Positions 17,024 through 25,001 of a stretch of 64,000 bases of DNA are shown here, piece by piece. How positions within the stretch are numbered: position 1 is the first letter of the stretch; each line of letters opens with the position of its first letter. The position numbers and the translations under genes were made by a program. Origin of the DNA: Paracoccus sp. M683 (GTDB lineage: Bacteria; Pseudomonadota; Alphaproteobacteria; Rhodobacterales; Rhodobacteraceae); contig NZ_VKDF01000002.1 of NCBI RefSeq assembly GCF_007096355.1, positions 62,001 to 126,000 of the forward strand, in the 5' to 3' direction. The notes beneath the pieces were generated by a model. That model was given only the letters and a program-made list of their open reading frames with translations. It did no database searches and had not been told where the DNA came from.

Positions 17024-18420
17024 ACCAGCCCTTCCGCAGCTTTGTGATCTTTGCCGAGATGCGCACCGGCTCGAACCTGCTGGAGGCGACGATGAACGCC
17101 GTCCGCCGCGTCACCTGCTTTGGCGAGGCGTTCAATCCCTATATGCTGGGCTGGCCGGACACCGAGACGCTGCGCGGCATGACCATGCAGGAACGCGATG
17201 ACGACCCGCTGAAGCTGCTGGGATTGCTGATGGACAAGCCCCAGCATCTGCCGGGCTTCCGCTATTTCCACGATCATGACCCGCGGGTTCTGGATGCAAT
17301 CATGGCGGAACGCAGCTGCGCCAAGATAATCCTGACGCGCAATCCGCTGGACAGCTATGTCTCGACCCGTCTGGCCTGGGAAACGAACCAGTGGAAGCTG
17401 AATGAAACCGAGACGCCGATTCCGGCGCGGATCCGCTTTGACCCCGAAGAATTCCGCAAGACACTTGGCCAGGTCGAGGATTTTCTGGCGCGGATCCAGC
17501 ACGGTCTGCAAGTGACCGGGCAATCCGCTTTCTGGCTGAATTACGACGACCTGCGCGACCCCGAGGTGATGACCGGCATGCTGCACTGGCTGGGGCGCAC
17601 CGATCTGGAACGGGTGAACCCGGCCAATGACCAGGTGCCGCAGAACCCACGGGAAATGGCCGAAAAAGTCGAGAATTACGACGAAATGCAGGCGGAATTG
17701 CAGAAAATGGACCCGTTTTCCCTGCAACGCATCCCGACATTCGAGCCCCGGCGCGGCCCCGCCGTTCCGTCATTCATGGCCAGCGAAGCCGGGTCGGGGC
17801 TGATTTTCATGCCAGTGCGCGGCGGACCGGGCGAAACCGTCAGCGACTGGTTGCGCGGGCTGGGCAAGACGCGGCAGGACTTCACCCAGAACAGCCTGCG
17901 CCAGTGGAAACGCGACCATTCCGGTCATCGCAGCTTTACCATTCTGCGCCATCCCGCGCGGCGTGCCTGGGATGTGTTTCGCAATCTGATCACCGGCGGT
18001 CGGGCGGCCGAATTGCGGCAGCTGATGCGCGACACGCATCGCATAGCCCTGCCCGAGGACGAGGCGCTGTCGCGGCTGGTGCCGTCGGATATGGCCGAGA
18101 TATTCGAACAGTTTCTTGGCTTTCTCAGGCGTAACCTGAACGGCCAGACAACGCTGGCGACGCATCCGGGCTGGGCCAGCCAGACCGAGGTTCTGGCCGG
18201 TTTCGCGCGGTTTTCCACACCCGATGTCATCCTGCGCGAAGAGACGCTGGACCGGGACATCGGCTGGCTTGCCACCGCCGTCGGACTGGACCCGGACAAG
18301 GTCGGCGCGCCGCTGGTTGGCAGCTTTCCCGGCTTTCTGGACGATCCGCAAATCCTGAAGGCCGCGCGGGCCGCCTATCTGCGCGACTATGTCACCTTTG
18401 GTTTTGACGATCCGGCCTGA
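17020..18420 (+). CDS. two-module carbohydrate sulfotransferase (NodH/LPS sulfotransferase-like)
   Basis: This 466-residue protein is predicted to move sulfate from PAPS to a sugar. The N-terminal module holds both co-substrate sites: R-T-G-S-N-L (residues 15-20, 5'-phosphosulfate loop) and R-N-P-L-D-S-Y-V-S (107-115, 3'-phosphate site), as in NodH and Stf0-like enzymes. From ~250 a second, diverged sulfotransferase-like module follows, with F-M-P-V-R-G-G-P-G-E-T-V near its start and T-I-L-R-H-P-A-R-R-A-W-D as an R-x-P...S-like site. Most relatives have one module. It is coupled to the GT14 gene, and its last 34 bases overlap the convergent phosphohexomutase tail. Confidence 0.82.
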   Translation: MNQPFRSFVIFAEMRTGSNLLEATMNAVRRVTCFGEAFNPYMLGWPDTETLRGMTMQERDDDPLKLLGLLMDKPQHLPGFRYFHDHDPRVLDAIMAERSCAKIILTRNPLDSYVSTRLAWETNQWKLNETETPIPARIRFDPEEFRKTLGQVEDFLARIQHGLQVTGQSAFWLNYDDLRDPEVMTGMLHWLGRTDLERVNPANDQVPQNPREMAEKVENYDEMQAELQKMDPFSLQRIPTFEPRRGPAVPSFMASEAGSGLIFMPVRGGPGETVSDWLRGLGKTRQDFTQNSLRQWKRDHSGHRSFTILRHPARRAWDVFRNLITGGRAAELRQLMRDTHRIALPEDEALSRLVPSDMAEIFEQFLGFLRRNLNGQTTLATHPGWASQTEVLAGFARFSTPDVILREETLDRDIGWLATAVGLDPDKVGAPLVGSFPGFLDDPQILKAARAAYLRDYVTFGFDDPA

Positions 18421-19805
18421 AGCAGCGCCTGGATCCGCGCCTGCTGCGCCCTGACCAGATCTGCATCGCCAGCCGCCTCGACGTTCAGGCGCACCAGCGG
18501 CTCGGTGTTTGATTGCCGCAGGTTGAACCGCCAGCCGTCAAATTCCAGCGAAATGCCGTCCTGATCCTCGCGGCGCAGCGCATGGGGCGCAAATTCCGCT
18601 ACCACGCGGGCAATGGCGGCATCAGGATCATCCAGCAGGTGATTGACCTCGCCCGAGGACGGAAACATCCGCATCCGTCCCTCGACCATCTTGGCCAGGG
18701 TCGCGCCCTTGCGTGACAGCAGCTCTACCACCAGCAGCCAGGGGATCATGCCGCTGTCGCAATGAAAGAAATCGCGGAAATAGTGATGCGCTGACATTTC
18801 GCCGCCATAGATCGCACCCTCGTCGCGCATCGCCCGTTTGATGAAGGCATGGCCGGTGCGCGACTGCACCGCCTGCCCGCCGGCATCGGCAATGATGGCG
18901 CGGGTGTTCATCACCACCCGCGGGTCGTGAACGATCTTTTCCCCCGGTGCCTTTTCCAGAAAGGCCGCGGCCAGCAGGCCCACGATATACTCGCCCGGAA
19001 TAAACGCGCCGCTGCCGTCAAAGAAAAAGCAGCGGTCGAAATCGCCGTCCCAGGCAATGCCCAGATCGGCGCCGGCCTGACGCAGCGCGGTCGAGGTCAT
19101 CGGCTGGTTCTCGGGTAACAGCGGGTTCGGGATGCCGTTGGGAAAGGTCGGGTCGACCTGATGATTGACCCGCACAAAGCGCAGCGGCGCCCCCCGCGAT
19201 TCCAGTTCCGCCGCAATGGCGTCGAAACTTGGCCCGGCCGTGCCGTTTCCGGCATTCACAAGGATCGTCATCGGACGCAGCGCCGCAATGTCGACGAAAT
19301 CCACAATCGCGCGGGCATAATCCTGCCGCGCCCGGCTGAAATCGCTGATCCGGCCCTTTGCGGCCGGCACAAGGAACTGGCCCGACTGCGCCAGCTCGGC
19401 CAAGGGCGCCAGTTCGGTCACAGGATCCAGTGGCGCAGCCCCAGGCCCGACGATCTTCATGCCATTGTAGTCGATCGGATTATGCGAGGCGGTGACCTCG
19501 ATCCCGCCATCCGTGCCGAAATGACCCGTGGCGAAATAGACCTCTTCGGTCCCGGCGAGGCCCAGATCAAGCACATCGGCACCGCCATCGGTCAAGCCCC
19601 GCGCCAGTGCCGCTGCAAGATCCGGCGACGAGGCCCGGCTGTCGCGGCCAATGACAACCTGCCGGGCCTGACGCAATTGCGCAAAGGCCCGTCCGACGCG
19701 ATAGGCGATGTCGGCATCCAGCTCGGGTCCAAGTCGGCCCCGCAGGTCATAGGCCTTGAAACAGGTGATCTCGCGGTGGCCCAGTGGCTGCATCGGCTGC
19801 GGCAT
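18387..19805 (-). CDS. phosphomannomutase/phosphoglucomutase
   Basis: This 472-residue alpha-D-phosphohexomutase (AlgC/ManB type) interconverts hexose 6- and 1-phosphates, providing glucose 1-phosphate to GalU or mannose 1-phosphate for GDP-mannose. The phosphoserine loop is V-T-A-S-H-N-P-I-D-Y-N-G, the metal loop is D-G-D-F-D-R-C, the sugar loop is G-G-E-M-S-A-H-H, and the C-terminal phosphate loop is R-Q-S-N-T-E-P. The start at 19805 (MPQPMQPLGHREITCF) was chosen because conserved sequence begins shortly after; the next in-frame Met is possible. It is convergent with the sulfotransferase and probably completes the polysaccharide locus. Confidence 0.9.
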   Translation of the reverse strand: MPQPMQPLGHREITCFKAYDLRGRLGPELDADIAYRVGRAFAQLRQARQVVIGRDSRASSPDLAAALARGLTDGGADVLDLGLAGTEEVYFATGHFGTDGGIEVTASHNPIDYNGMKIVGPGAAPLDPVTELAPLAELAQSGQFLVPAAKGRISDFSRARQDYARAIVDFVDIAALRPMTILVNAGNGTAGPSFDAIAAELESRGAPLRFVRVNHQVDPTFPNGIPNPLLPENQPMTSTALRQAGADLGIAWDGDFDRCFFFDGSGAFIPGEYIVGLLAAAFLEKAPGEKIVHDPRVVMNTRAIIADAGGQAVQSRTGHAFIKRAMRDEGAIYGGEMSAHHYFRDFFHCDSGMIPWLLVVELLSRKGATLAKMVEGRMRMFPSSGEVNHLLDDPDAAIARVVAEFAPHALRREDQDGISLEFDGWRFNLRQSNTEPLVRLNVEAAGDADLVRAQQARIQALLQAGSSKPKVT

Positions 19806-19904
19806 ATCGGTTGCGTCCTGTCTGTCGGTTTCGCTGATCACAGGGCCTAAGGCTTTGGCGGGCGATTGCAAGCCACCTTGCGGCATTGCGCCCCGCCGCC
19901 GCGC

Positions 19905-19924
19905 GCCCCGCTTGCGAACGGGGC
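19905..19924 (-). terminator. hairpin after histidine kinase gene
   Basis: GCCCCG (19905-19910) pairs with CGGGGC (19919-19924) over an 8-base loop, 20 bases past the kinase stop on the minus strand. No T-run follows, so this is a weak call. Confidence 0.25.
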
Positions 19925-19943
19925 CTGACGGATGGGCCGGACA

Positions 19944-22037
19944 TCAGGCTGCGCCCGCCGGAACAGGAACGGTCACGTTGTCTGGCGCATATCGCAGGAT
20001 CAGATCCAGCAGCATCGCGCGCCTGACCGGCTTGACCACCACCTCGTTCATGCCGGCTTCGGTCGCGCGATGGCCATCCTGTTCCAGCAGATCGGCCGTG
20101 ACGGCGACAATGCTGGTGCGCGGCAGTTTGTTGGCAAGCTCGACCTGGCGGATCATCTGGCTGGCCTGACGCCCATCCATCACCGGCATCGAGATATCCA
20201 TCAGGATCAGATCCGGTCGATGCGTACGCCACATGTCGACGGCCTGCTGGCCATTCTCGGCCGTCAGCAGGGTCAGCGTGCAGTCTGACAGCATCTTTTC
20301 GACGATCAGCCGGTTTGTCGCATTGTCATCGGCGACCAGCACCGTCATCTGCCGCTGCTGCGCCGCAGTGGCGCGGGGATCGCTTGCAAGCGCGTCCGTG
20401 ATCGCAAGGTCCAGCGCCTGCCGGGTCAGCGGCAGCCGCAGCACCCTTGCGAACTGGCTGGTATCACTGGTCGGCCGGGTTGCATTCACCGCCAGCCAGA
20501 ACTCGGCCTCCCCGGCAGCCGGGGACAGCCGCGATTGGGCGATTTCGGGTGGTTCCGACAGGTTGCAGTCGAACAGCACGATCCAGCGCGCCCGTCCCCG
20601 GTCGCGGATCGAGACCGCCGCCGCCTCGGCATCGGGGACAAAACGGGCGCTCAGCCCCGCCACCCGCAACATCCGCCTAAGATTTCGGCGCATCCCCGGA
20701 TCGGGCTGAACGATCATCAGCAACTGGCTGCCCGGAACAACTGCGCCCGCGAAACCCGGCGGCTTGCCCTCGACCTCCAGCGGCAGGCTGACGCCAAAGC
20801 AGGCCCCGCCCCCCGGCAGGTTGGTCTGCCACAATTGCCCGCCCATCGCCTGAACCAGCTGGGCCGTTATCGCCAGCCCAAGCCCGCTGCCGCTGCTATG
20901 GGCCGAGGCAGGTTCGCCCAGCTGACTGAATTCTTCAAAAATCGTGTCGGCCTTGTCCTCGGGTATACCTGGACCGCTATCTTCGACCAGCATCATGACC
21001 TGATCGCGCTGCCGCAGAATGCGCAGACAGACGGCCCCCGCCGGGGTGTATTTGATGCCATTCCCCAGCAGATTCAGGATGATCTGGCGCAATCGCCCGG
21101 CATCGCCGCGATAGGATCGGGGCGCCAGCGGATCATAGACCAGCGACAGACCCAGGCCCTTGGCCGCCGCATTGGGATAGAGCAGCGTCACCGTGTCAGC
21201 GGCCAGGGTTTCCAGATCGAAACTTTGGCAAGCGATGCTGGTGCCCTGCGCCTGGCCACGGGTAAATTCCAGAACCTCGTTCACGATCCGCAGCAAAGCC
21301 TCGGCCGAGCTGCGGATGGTTTCGGCGAAAAGCTGGCTTTCGCCGTCCAGCCCGGCATCGCAAAGCAGCTCGGCCATGCCCAGGACGCCGTTCAGCGGCG
21401 TGCGCAATTCATGGCTCATATGCGTCAGAAACCTGGTTTTGGCCTGCCCGGCCTGTTCCGCCGCCTGCTGGGCCGCGGCCAGTTCGTTCTGGCGATTGAT
21501 CTCGGCCGAGATGTCGCTGGCCAGACAGACCAGATTGCCCCTGGCGTCGGGCTTGCTGTACCAGCGGTATTTCCGCCCGTCGGCAAAGGCCACAACGTTG
21601 GGAACGCCATTGGACAGGATGATCTGATCACGCCATTCCCGCCGGCTCAGCCCCTGAAAGTCGATCAGGTGATGCCGCTCGACCCCCTGGACGAGGTGAT
21701 GCAGGCTAACCCCTGGCTCGCAGCCGATGACCGAGCCGAAAAAGCTGCGAAAGGATCGGTTGGCCGACAGCAACCGCAAGTCCGCGTCAAACAGGGCAAA
21801 CCCGTCCCGAATCGTATCAACCCCATCACTGAATACCTGCATCCGCTGCTGGGCAGCCAGGATTTCGTGTGCCAGTTCCTCTGCCAAGGCCACCGATTGC
21901 GGCGACAAGCCGGCTGCTGCCGCCGCCACTGGCCGATCCTGCCGCAAGGCCAGCGCCGAGCCACGCAACACGGCCTGAAGGGCGCCAACCTCGTCGCCCG
22001 GTGCTTCAACGCCGTGGTCCTGATCACGCACTGGCAT
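19944..22037 (-). CDS. hybrid sensor histidine kinase/response regulator
   Basis: This 697-residue protein appears soluble: no membrane helix is evident. Order: N-terminal helical region (1-75), PAS domain (~75-185, with R-D-G-F-A-L-F-D), HisKA dimer with phosphoacceptor His in F-L-T-H-M-S-H-E-L-R-T-P (~205-217), HATPase with N-L-L-G-N-G-I-K-Y, E-D-S-G-P-G-I and G-S-G-L-G-L-A-I (~320-420), a degenerate receiver (~430-550), and a true receiver (~565-680) with A-D-D-N, D-L-I-L-M-D-I-S-M-P and the V-V-K-P lysine. The degenerate receiver lacks the conserved Lys (L-R-L-P). No HPt or output regulator is adjacent, so the partner and stimulus are unknown. Confidence 0.9.
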   Translation of the reverse strand: MPVRDQDHGVEAPGDEVGALQAVLRGSALALRQDRPVAAAAAGLSPQSVALAEELAHEILAAQQRMQVFSDGVDTIRDGFALFDADLRLLSANRSFRSFFGSVIGCEPGVSLHHLVQGVERHHLIDFQGLSRREWRDQIILSNGVPNVVAFADGRKYRWYSKPDARGNLVCLASDISAEINRQNELAAAQQAAEQAGQAKTRFLTHMSHELRTPLNGVLGMAELLCDAGLDGESQLFAETIRSSAEALLRIVNEVLEFTRGQAQGTSIACQSFDLETLAADTVTLLYPNAAAKGLGLSLVYDPLAPRSYRGDAGRLRQIILNLLGNGIKYTPAGAVCLRILRQRDQVMMLVEDSGPGIPEDKADTIFEEFSQLGEPASAHSSGSGLGLAITAQLVQAMGGQLWQTNLPGGGACFGVSLPLEVEGKPPGFAGAVVPGSQLLMIVQPDPGMRRNLRRMLRVAGLSARFVPDAEAAAVSIRDRGRARWIVLFDCNLSEPPEIAQSRLSPAAGEAEFWLAVNATRPTSDTSQFARVLRLPLTRQALDLAITDALASDPRATAAQQRQMTVLVADDNATNRLIVEKMLSDCTLTLLTAENGQQAVDMWRTHRPDLILMDISMPVMDGRQASQMIRQVELANKLPRTSIVAVTADLLEQDGHRATEAGMNEVVVKPVRRAMLLDLILRYAPDNVTVPVPAGAA

Positions 22038-22175
22038 TCCCCATTCGCCGCCCGTCTTCGCACAGGACTAGCGCAAGGAAATGAACAGGCGGTTAAGCGC
22101 GGCCTGGTCCCAAGGGCCTAGGTGACTTTGCCCGCCCCCCGCGCTAGACCTGAACCGCAGCAAACAGAGGCTTTG

Positions 22176-22577
22176 ATGGACACGAAAACCCTGATCCAGA
22201 CCTATTACCAGGCTTTCAATGACGGTCGCACCGATGACATGCTGGCCCTGCTGCATGATCAGGTCGAACATCACGTCAACGAAGGCCAGATCCGCCGTGG
22301 CAAACACCTGTTTGCCCAGTTCAACGCCCATATGACGACCTCGTATCGCGAGAACCTGACGGATCTGGTGGTTTTCGCCAATGACGCCGGCGACCGCGCC
22401 GCGGCCGAGTTCATGGTCAACGGCACCTATCTTCAGACCGATGAGGGCCTGCCGCCCGCGCGTGGCCAGACCTATCGCCTGCCCGCCGGGTCGTTCTTTA
22501 CCATCCGCGACGGCAGGATCGCGCGGGTGACCACCTATTACAACCTGGCCGACTGGATCCGGCAGGTCAGCGCATGA
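22176..22577 (+). CDS. SnoaL-like/ketosteroid-isomerase-fold protein
   Basis: This 133-residue protein has the NTF2-like alpha+beta barrel pattern: T-Y-Y-Q-A-F-N-D-G-R-T-D-D-M near the N-terminus, V-E-H-H-V-N-E-G, and a C-terminal F-F-T-I-R-D-G-R-I-A-R-V-T-T-Y-Y-N-L. Members bind small hydrophobic ligands or act as isomerases or hydrolases; the activity here is unknown. The ATG at 22176 has AGAGG seven bases before it, preferred over an ATG 54 bases upstream. It starts a three-gene operon with a GNAT acetyltransferase (ATGA overlap) and a carbon-nitrogen hydrolase. Confidence 0.75.
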   Translation: MDTKTLIQTYYQAFNDGRTDDMLALLHDQVEHHVNEGQIRRGKHLFAQFNAHMTTSYRENLTDLVVFANDAGDRAAAEFMVNGTYLQTDEGLPPARGQTYRLPAGSFFTIRDGRIARVTTYYNLADWIRQVSA

Positions 22578-23158
22578 CAGTGACAACCCGCGTTCTGACC
22601 GGGCAGCCGCTGGCCGATGCGCTGGAGGATGTTGCCCGGCTGAGGATCGCGGTGTTTCGCGACTGGCCCTATCTCTATGATGGCGATCTGGATTACGAGC
22701 GCGACTATCTGAAGGCGTATCAGTCGCCCGGTGCCGTGGTGGTCGTGGCCGAGGATTCAGGGCGTATCGTCGGGGCCTCGACCGGGGCGCCGATGCGCGA
22801 TCATGCGCAGGATTTCGGCGCCGCCTTCGCCGGGCGGCCGGAACCGCTGGACCAGATCTTCTATTGCGCGGAATCGGTGCTGCTGCCGGATTATCGCGGT
22901 CATGGGCTGGGCCATGCCTTCTTTGACGCGCGCGAGGACCACGCCCGCGCGCTTGGCCTTGCGTTCAGTGCCTTTTGCAGCGTGACACGCCCGGCCGACC
23001 ACCCCGACCGGCCCGCCAATTATCGCCCCTTGGACGGTTTCTGGCGCAAGCGTGGCTACCAGCCGTTGCCCGGCGTGGTGGCGCATTTCGCCTGGAAGGA
23101 TCACGGGCAGGCCGAACAGACCGACAAACCACTGCAATTCTGGATGCGAACGCTATGA
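22574..23158 (+). CDS. GNAT-family N-acetyltransferase
   Basis: This 194-residue acetyl-CoA-dependent acyltransferase-like protein has the acetyl-CoA loop within L-P-D-Y-R-G-H-G-L-G-H-A-F-F (residues ~107-120; R-x2-G-x-G/A form) and R-L-R-I-A-V-F-R-D-W-P-Y-L-Y at the N-terminus, typical of a subfamily often linked to, or fused with, nitrilase-like hydrolases. Both ends overlap neighbouring genes by four bases, so the trio is almost certainly one translationally coupled operon. The substrate is not evident, although linkage to an amidase hints at an amine or amide. Confidence 0.82.
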   Translation: MTVTTRVLTGQPLADALEDVARLRIAVFRDWPYLYDGDLDYERDYLKAYQSPGAVVVVAEDSGRIVGASTGAPMRDHAQDFGAAFAGRPEPLDQIFYCAESVLLPDYRGHGLGHAFFDAREDHARALGLAFSAFCSVTRPADHPDRPANYRPLDGFWRKRGYQPLPGVVAHFAWKDHGQAEQTDKPLQFWMRTL

Positions 23159-23997
23159 AAATCGCCGCTGCCGCCTATCCTTTCGACTGGTTCGACGGCT
23201 TTGCCGATTACCGCGCCAAGCTGACCCGATGGGTCGAACAGGCCGAGGGCGCCGATTTGCTGGTCTTTCCCGAATATGGCGCGATGGAGCTGGCCAGCCT
23301 GGGCGGGCGAGAGATTGCAGGCGATCTTGAATCCTCGCTGCACGAGGTCGCGCGCCACGCCGATGCTGCCGCCGATCTGCATGCCGCGCTGGCCGCGCAG
23401 CATGGCTGCCATATCCTCGCGGCCTCTGGCCCGTATTTTGACGGGGACCGGCCGGTGAACCGCGCCGTGCTGTTTGGCCCCGCTGGCCGGATCGGCCATC
23501 AGGACAAGCAGGTTATGACCCGGTTCGAGCGCGACGAATGGGATGTCCGGGGCGCGCCGGGCTTGCAGGTCTTTGACACGGCGATCGGGCGGATCGGCAT
23601 CCTGATCTGCTATGACTCGGAATTTCCGCTGTTGGCGCGACGGCTGGTCGAAGCCGGTGCGAATCTGCTGCTGGTGCCCAGTTGCACCGATACGGTCGCG
23701 GGCTTCAACCGGGTGCGCATCGGCAGCATGGCCCGCGCGCTGGAGGGGCAATGCGTCGTCGTGCATTCCCCCACGGTCGGCCCCTGCGACTGGAACCCGG
23801 CCATCGACCAGAACCGGGGCCGTGCGGCGATCTATGGCCCGCCAGACGGGCTGTGGCCCGAAACCGGAATCATCGCCGAAGGCGCGATGGACCAGCCGGG
23901 CTGGGTTTTCGCCCAGGTCGATCTGGCGCGGGTGGCCGAAAGCCGACGCAATGGTGCCGTCCTGCCCTTCGCCCATTGGCCCGAAACGCAGACATAG
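23155..23997 (+). CDS. carbon-nitrogen hydrolase (nitrilase superfamily)
   Basis: This 280-residue enzyme of the nitrilase/amidase superfamily is predicted to hydrolyse a non-peptide C-N bond. The catalytic triad is intact: Glu40 in L-V-F-P-E-Y-G, Lys118 in Q-D-K-Q-V-M-T-R-F-E and Cys152 in L-I-C-Y-D-S-E-F-P. The start at 23155 overlaps the GNAT stop (ATGA); an upstream ATG in the same frame lies deep inside the GNAT gene and is rejected. In other bacteria GNAT and C-N hydrolase domains can be fused in one polypeptide, so separate coupled genes here support a joint function. The substrate is unknown. Confidence 0.87.
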   Translation: MKIAAAAYPFDWFDGFADYRAKLTRWVEQAEGADLLVFPEYGAMELASLGGREIAGDLESSLHEVARHADAAADLHAALAAQHGCHILAASGPYFDGDRPVNRAVLFGPAGRIGHQDKQVMTRFERDEWDVRGAPGLQVFDTAIGRIGILICYDSEFPLLARRLVEAGANLLLVPSCTDTVAGFNRVRIGSMARALEGQCVVVHSPTVGPCDWNPAIDQNRGRAAIYGPPDGLWPETGIIAEGAMDQPGWVFAQVDLARVAESRRNGAVLPFAHWPETQT

Positions 23998-24097
23998 CGG
24001 CCTTTTCGCACCGCCAGACCCGTTTCGGCATGCAAATTTACGCTATCTTCACCTTTCTCGCTTTGAATGAAACGGGAACCGGCCATATCTTGTGGCC

Positions 24098-24520
24098 ATG
24101 CTTCATGTGACCGACAATATCTCCATCGAGGAATGGGAACTGACAGAACAATTCACCCGGTCCCAGGGACCGGGCGGTCAGAATGTGAACAAGGTCGAAA
24201 CCGCCGTCGAATTGCGGTTCGAGGCGGCGCGTTCCCCGAACCTGCCCGATCCGGTCAAGCGCCGGTTGCAGCGGCTGGCCGGGCGACGCTGGACGACGGA
24301 TGGCGCGGTGGTGATCCTGGCGCAGGAAACCCGCAGCCAGGCGCGCAACCGCGAATTGGCGCGGGACCGGCTGGCCGACCTGATCCGCCGCGCGACCGAG
24401 ACCCCCAAGCGGCGGATCGCCACGCGCCCGACGCTTGGCAGCCAGCGGCGGCGGCTGAAGGCCAAGGCCGAGCGGGGCGAGGTCAAATCGCTGCGCGGCA
24501 GGGTGGAGGCTGACGAATGA
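24098..24520 (+). CDS. arfB: alternative ribosome-rescue peptidyl-tRNA hydrolase ArfB (YaeJ)
   Basis: ArfB frees ribosomes stalled on non-stop mRNA by hydrolysing peptidyl-tRNA. The 140-residue protein has the release-factor GGQ motif in S-Q-G-P-G-G-Q-N-V-N-K (GGQ at residues 26-28) and a basic C-terminal tail (R-R-R-L-K-A-K-A-E-R-G...) of the kind that enters the empty mRNA channel. The ATG at 24098 was chosen; an in-frame GTG two codons upstream is also possible. The stop overlaps the ATG of the NUDIX gene. Confidence 0.93.
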   Translation: MLHVTDNISIEEWELTEQFTRSQGPGGQNVNKVETAVELRFEAARSPNLPDPVKRRLQRLAGRRWTTDGAVVILAQETRSQARNRELARDRLADLIRRATETPKRRIATRPTLGSQRRRLKAKAERGEVKSLRGRVEADE

Positions 24521-24966
24521 ACATGTTTCGGCGTTCGTTTCAGATGATTCTCGGCCGCCGGCCACCCGCGTTGCAGGTCGGCGCGATCTGCCGCAATCCC
24601 GAAACCGGGCAGGTGCTGCTGATCACCAGCCGCGATACCGGCCGGTGGGTCATCCCCAAAGGCTGGCCGATGGAGGGGCGCAGCCTTGCCCATGCCGCCC
24701 TGCAAGAGGCCTGGGAAGAGGCCGGCGTGCGCGGCAAGGTCGAAATGGGCGAACTGGGCCGGTTCCGGTATGACAAGCGGCAGGACAGCGGTTTCGCGCT
24801 GCCGGTCGAGGTCGCGCTGTATCCGGTCGAGGTGCTGGAACTGGCCGTCGATTTTCCCGAACATGACGAACGCAGCCGCAAATGGTTCACCCCGGCCGAG
24901 GCGGCAGAGCTGGTCGAGGAAACCGGGCTTCAGGCGGTGCTACGCGGCCTGAAGCCGGTCGCATGA
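24517..24966 (+). CDS. NUDIX hydrolase (DIPP-like subfamily)
   Basis: This 149-residue hydrolase acts on a nucleoside-diphosphate or polyphosphate-linked substrate. The Nudix helix is in P-K-G-W-P-M-E-G and A-L-Q-E-A-W-E-E-A-G-V (residues ~46-72); the usual R-E-U-x-E-E has Gln for Arg, as in diphosphoinositol-polyphosphate phosphohydrolase-like and related bacterial proteins. The E-E-A-G metal ligands are present. ATGA coupling to arfB is notable, but a functional link to ribosome rescue is only inference. Confidence 0.85.
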   Translation: MNMFRRSFQMILGRRPPALQVGAICRNPETGQVLLITSRDTGRWVIPKGWPMEGRSLAHAALQEAWEEAGVRGKVEMGELGRFRYDKRQDSGFALPVEVALYPVEVLELAVDFPEHDERSRKWFTPAEAAELVEETGLQAVLRGLKPVA

Positions 24967-25001
24967 TGACCCGGCTTTGCGGCACAGGGGCCGGCTAGAC
25001 C

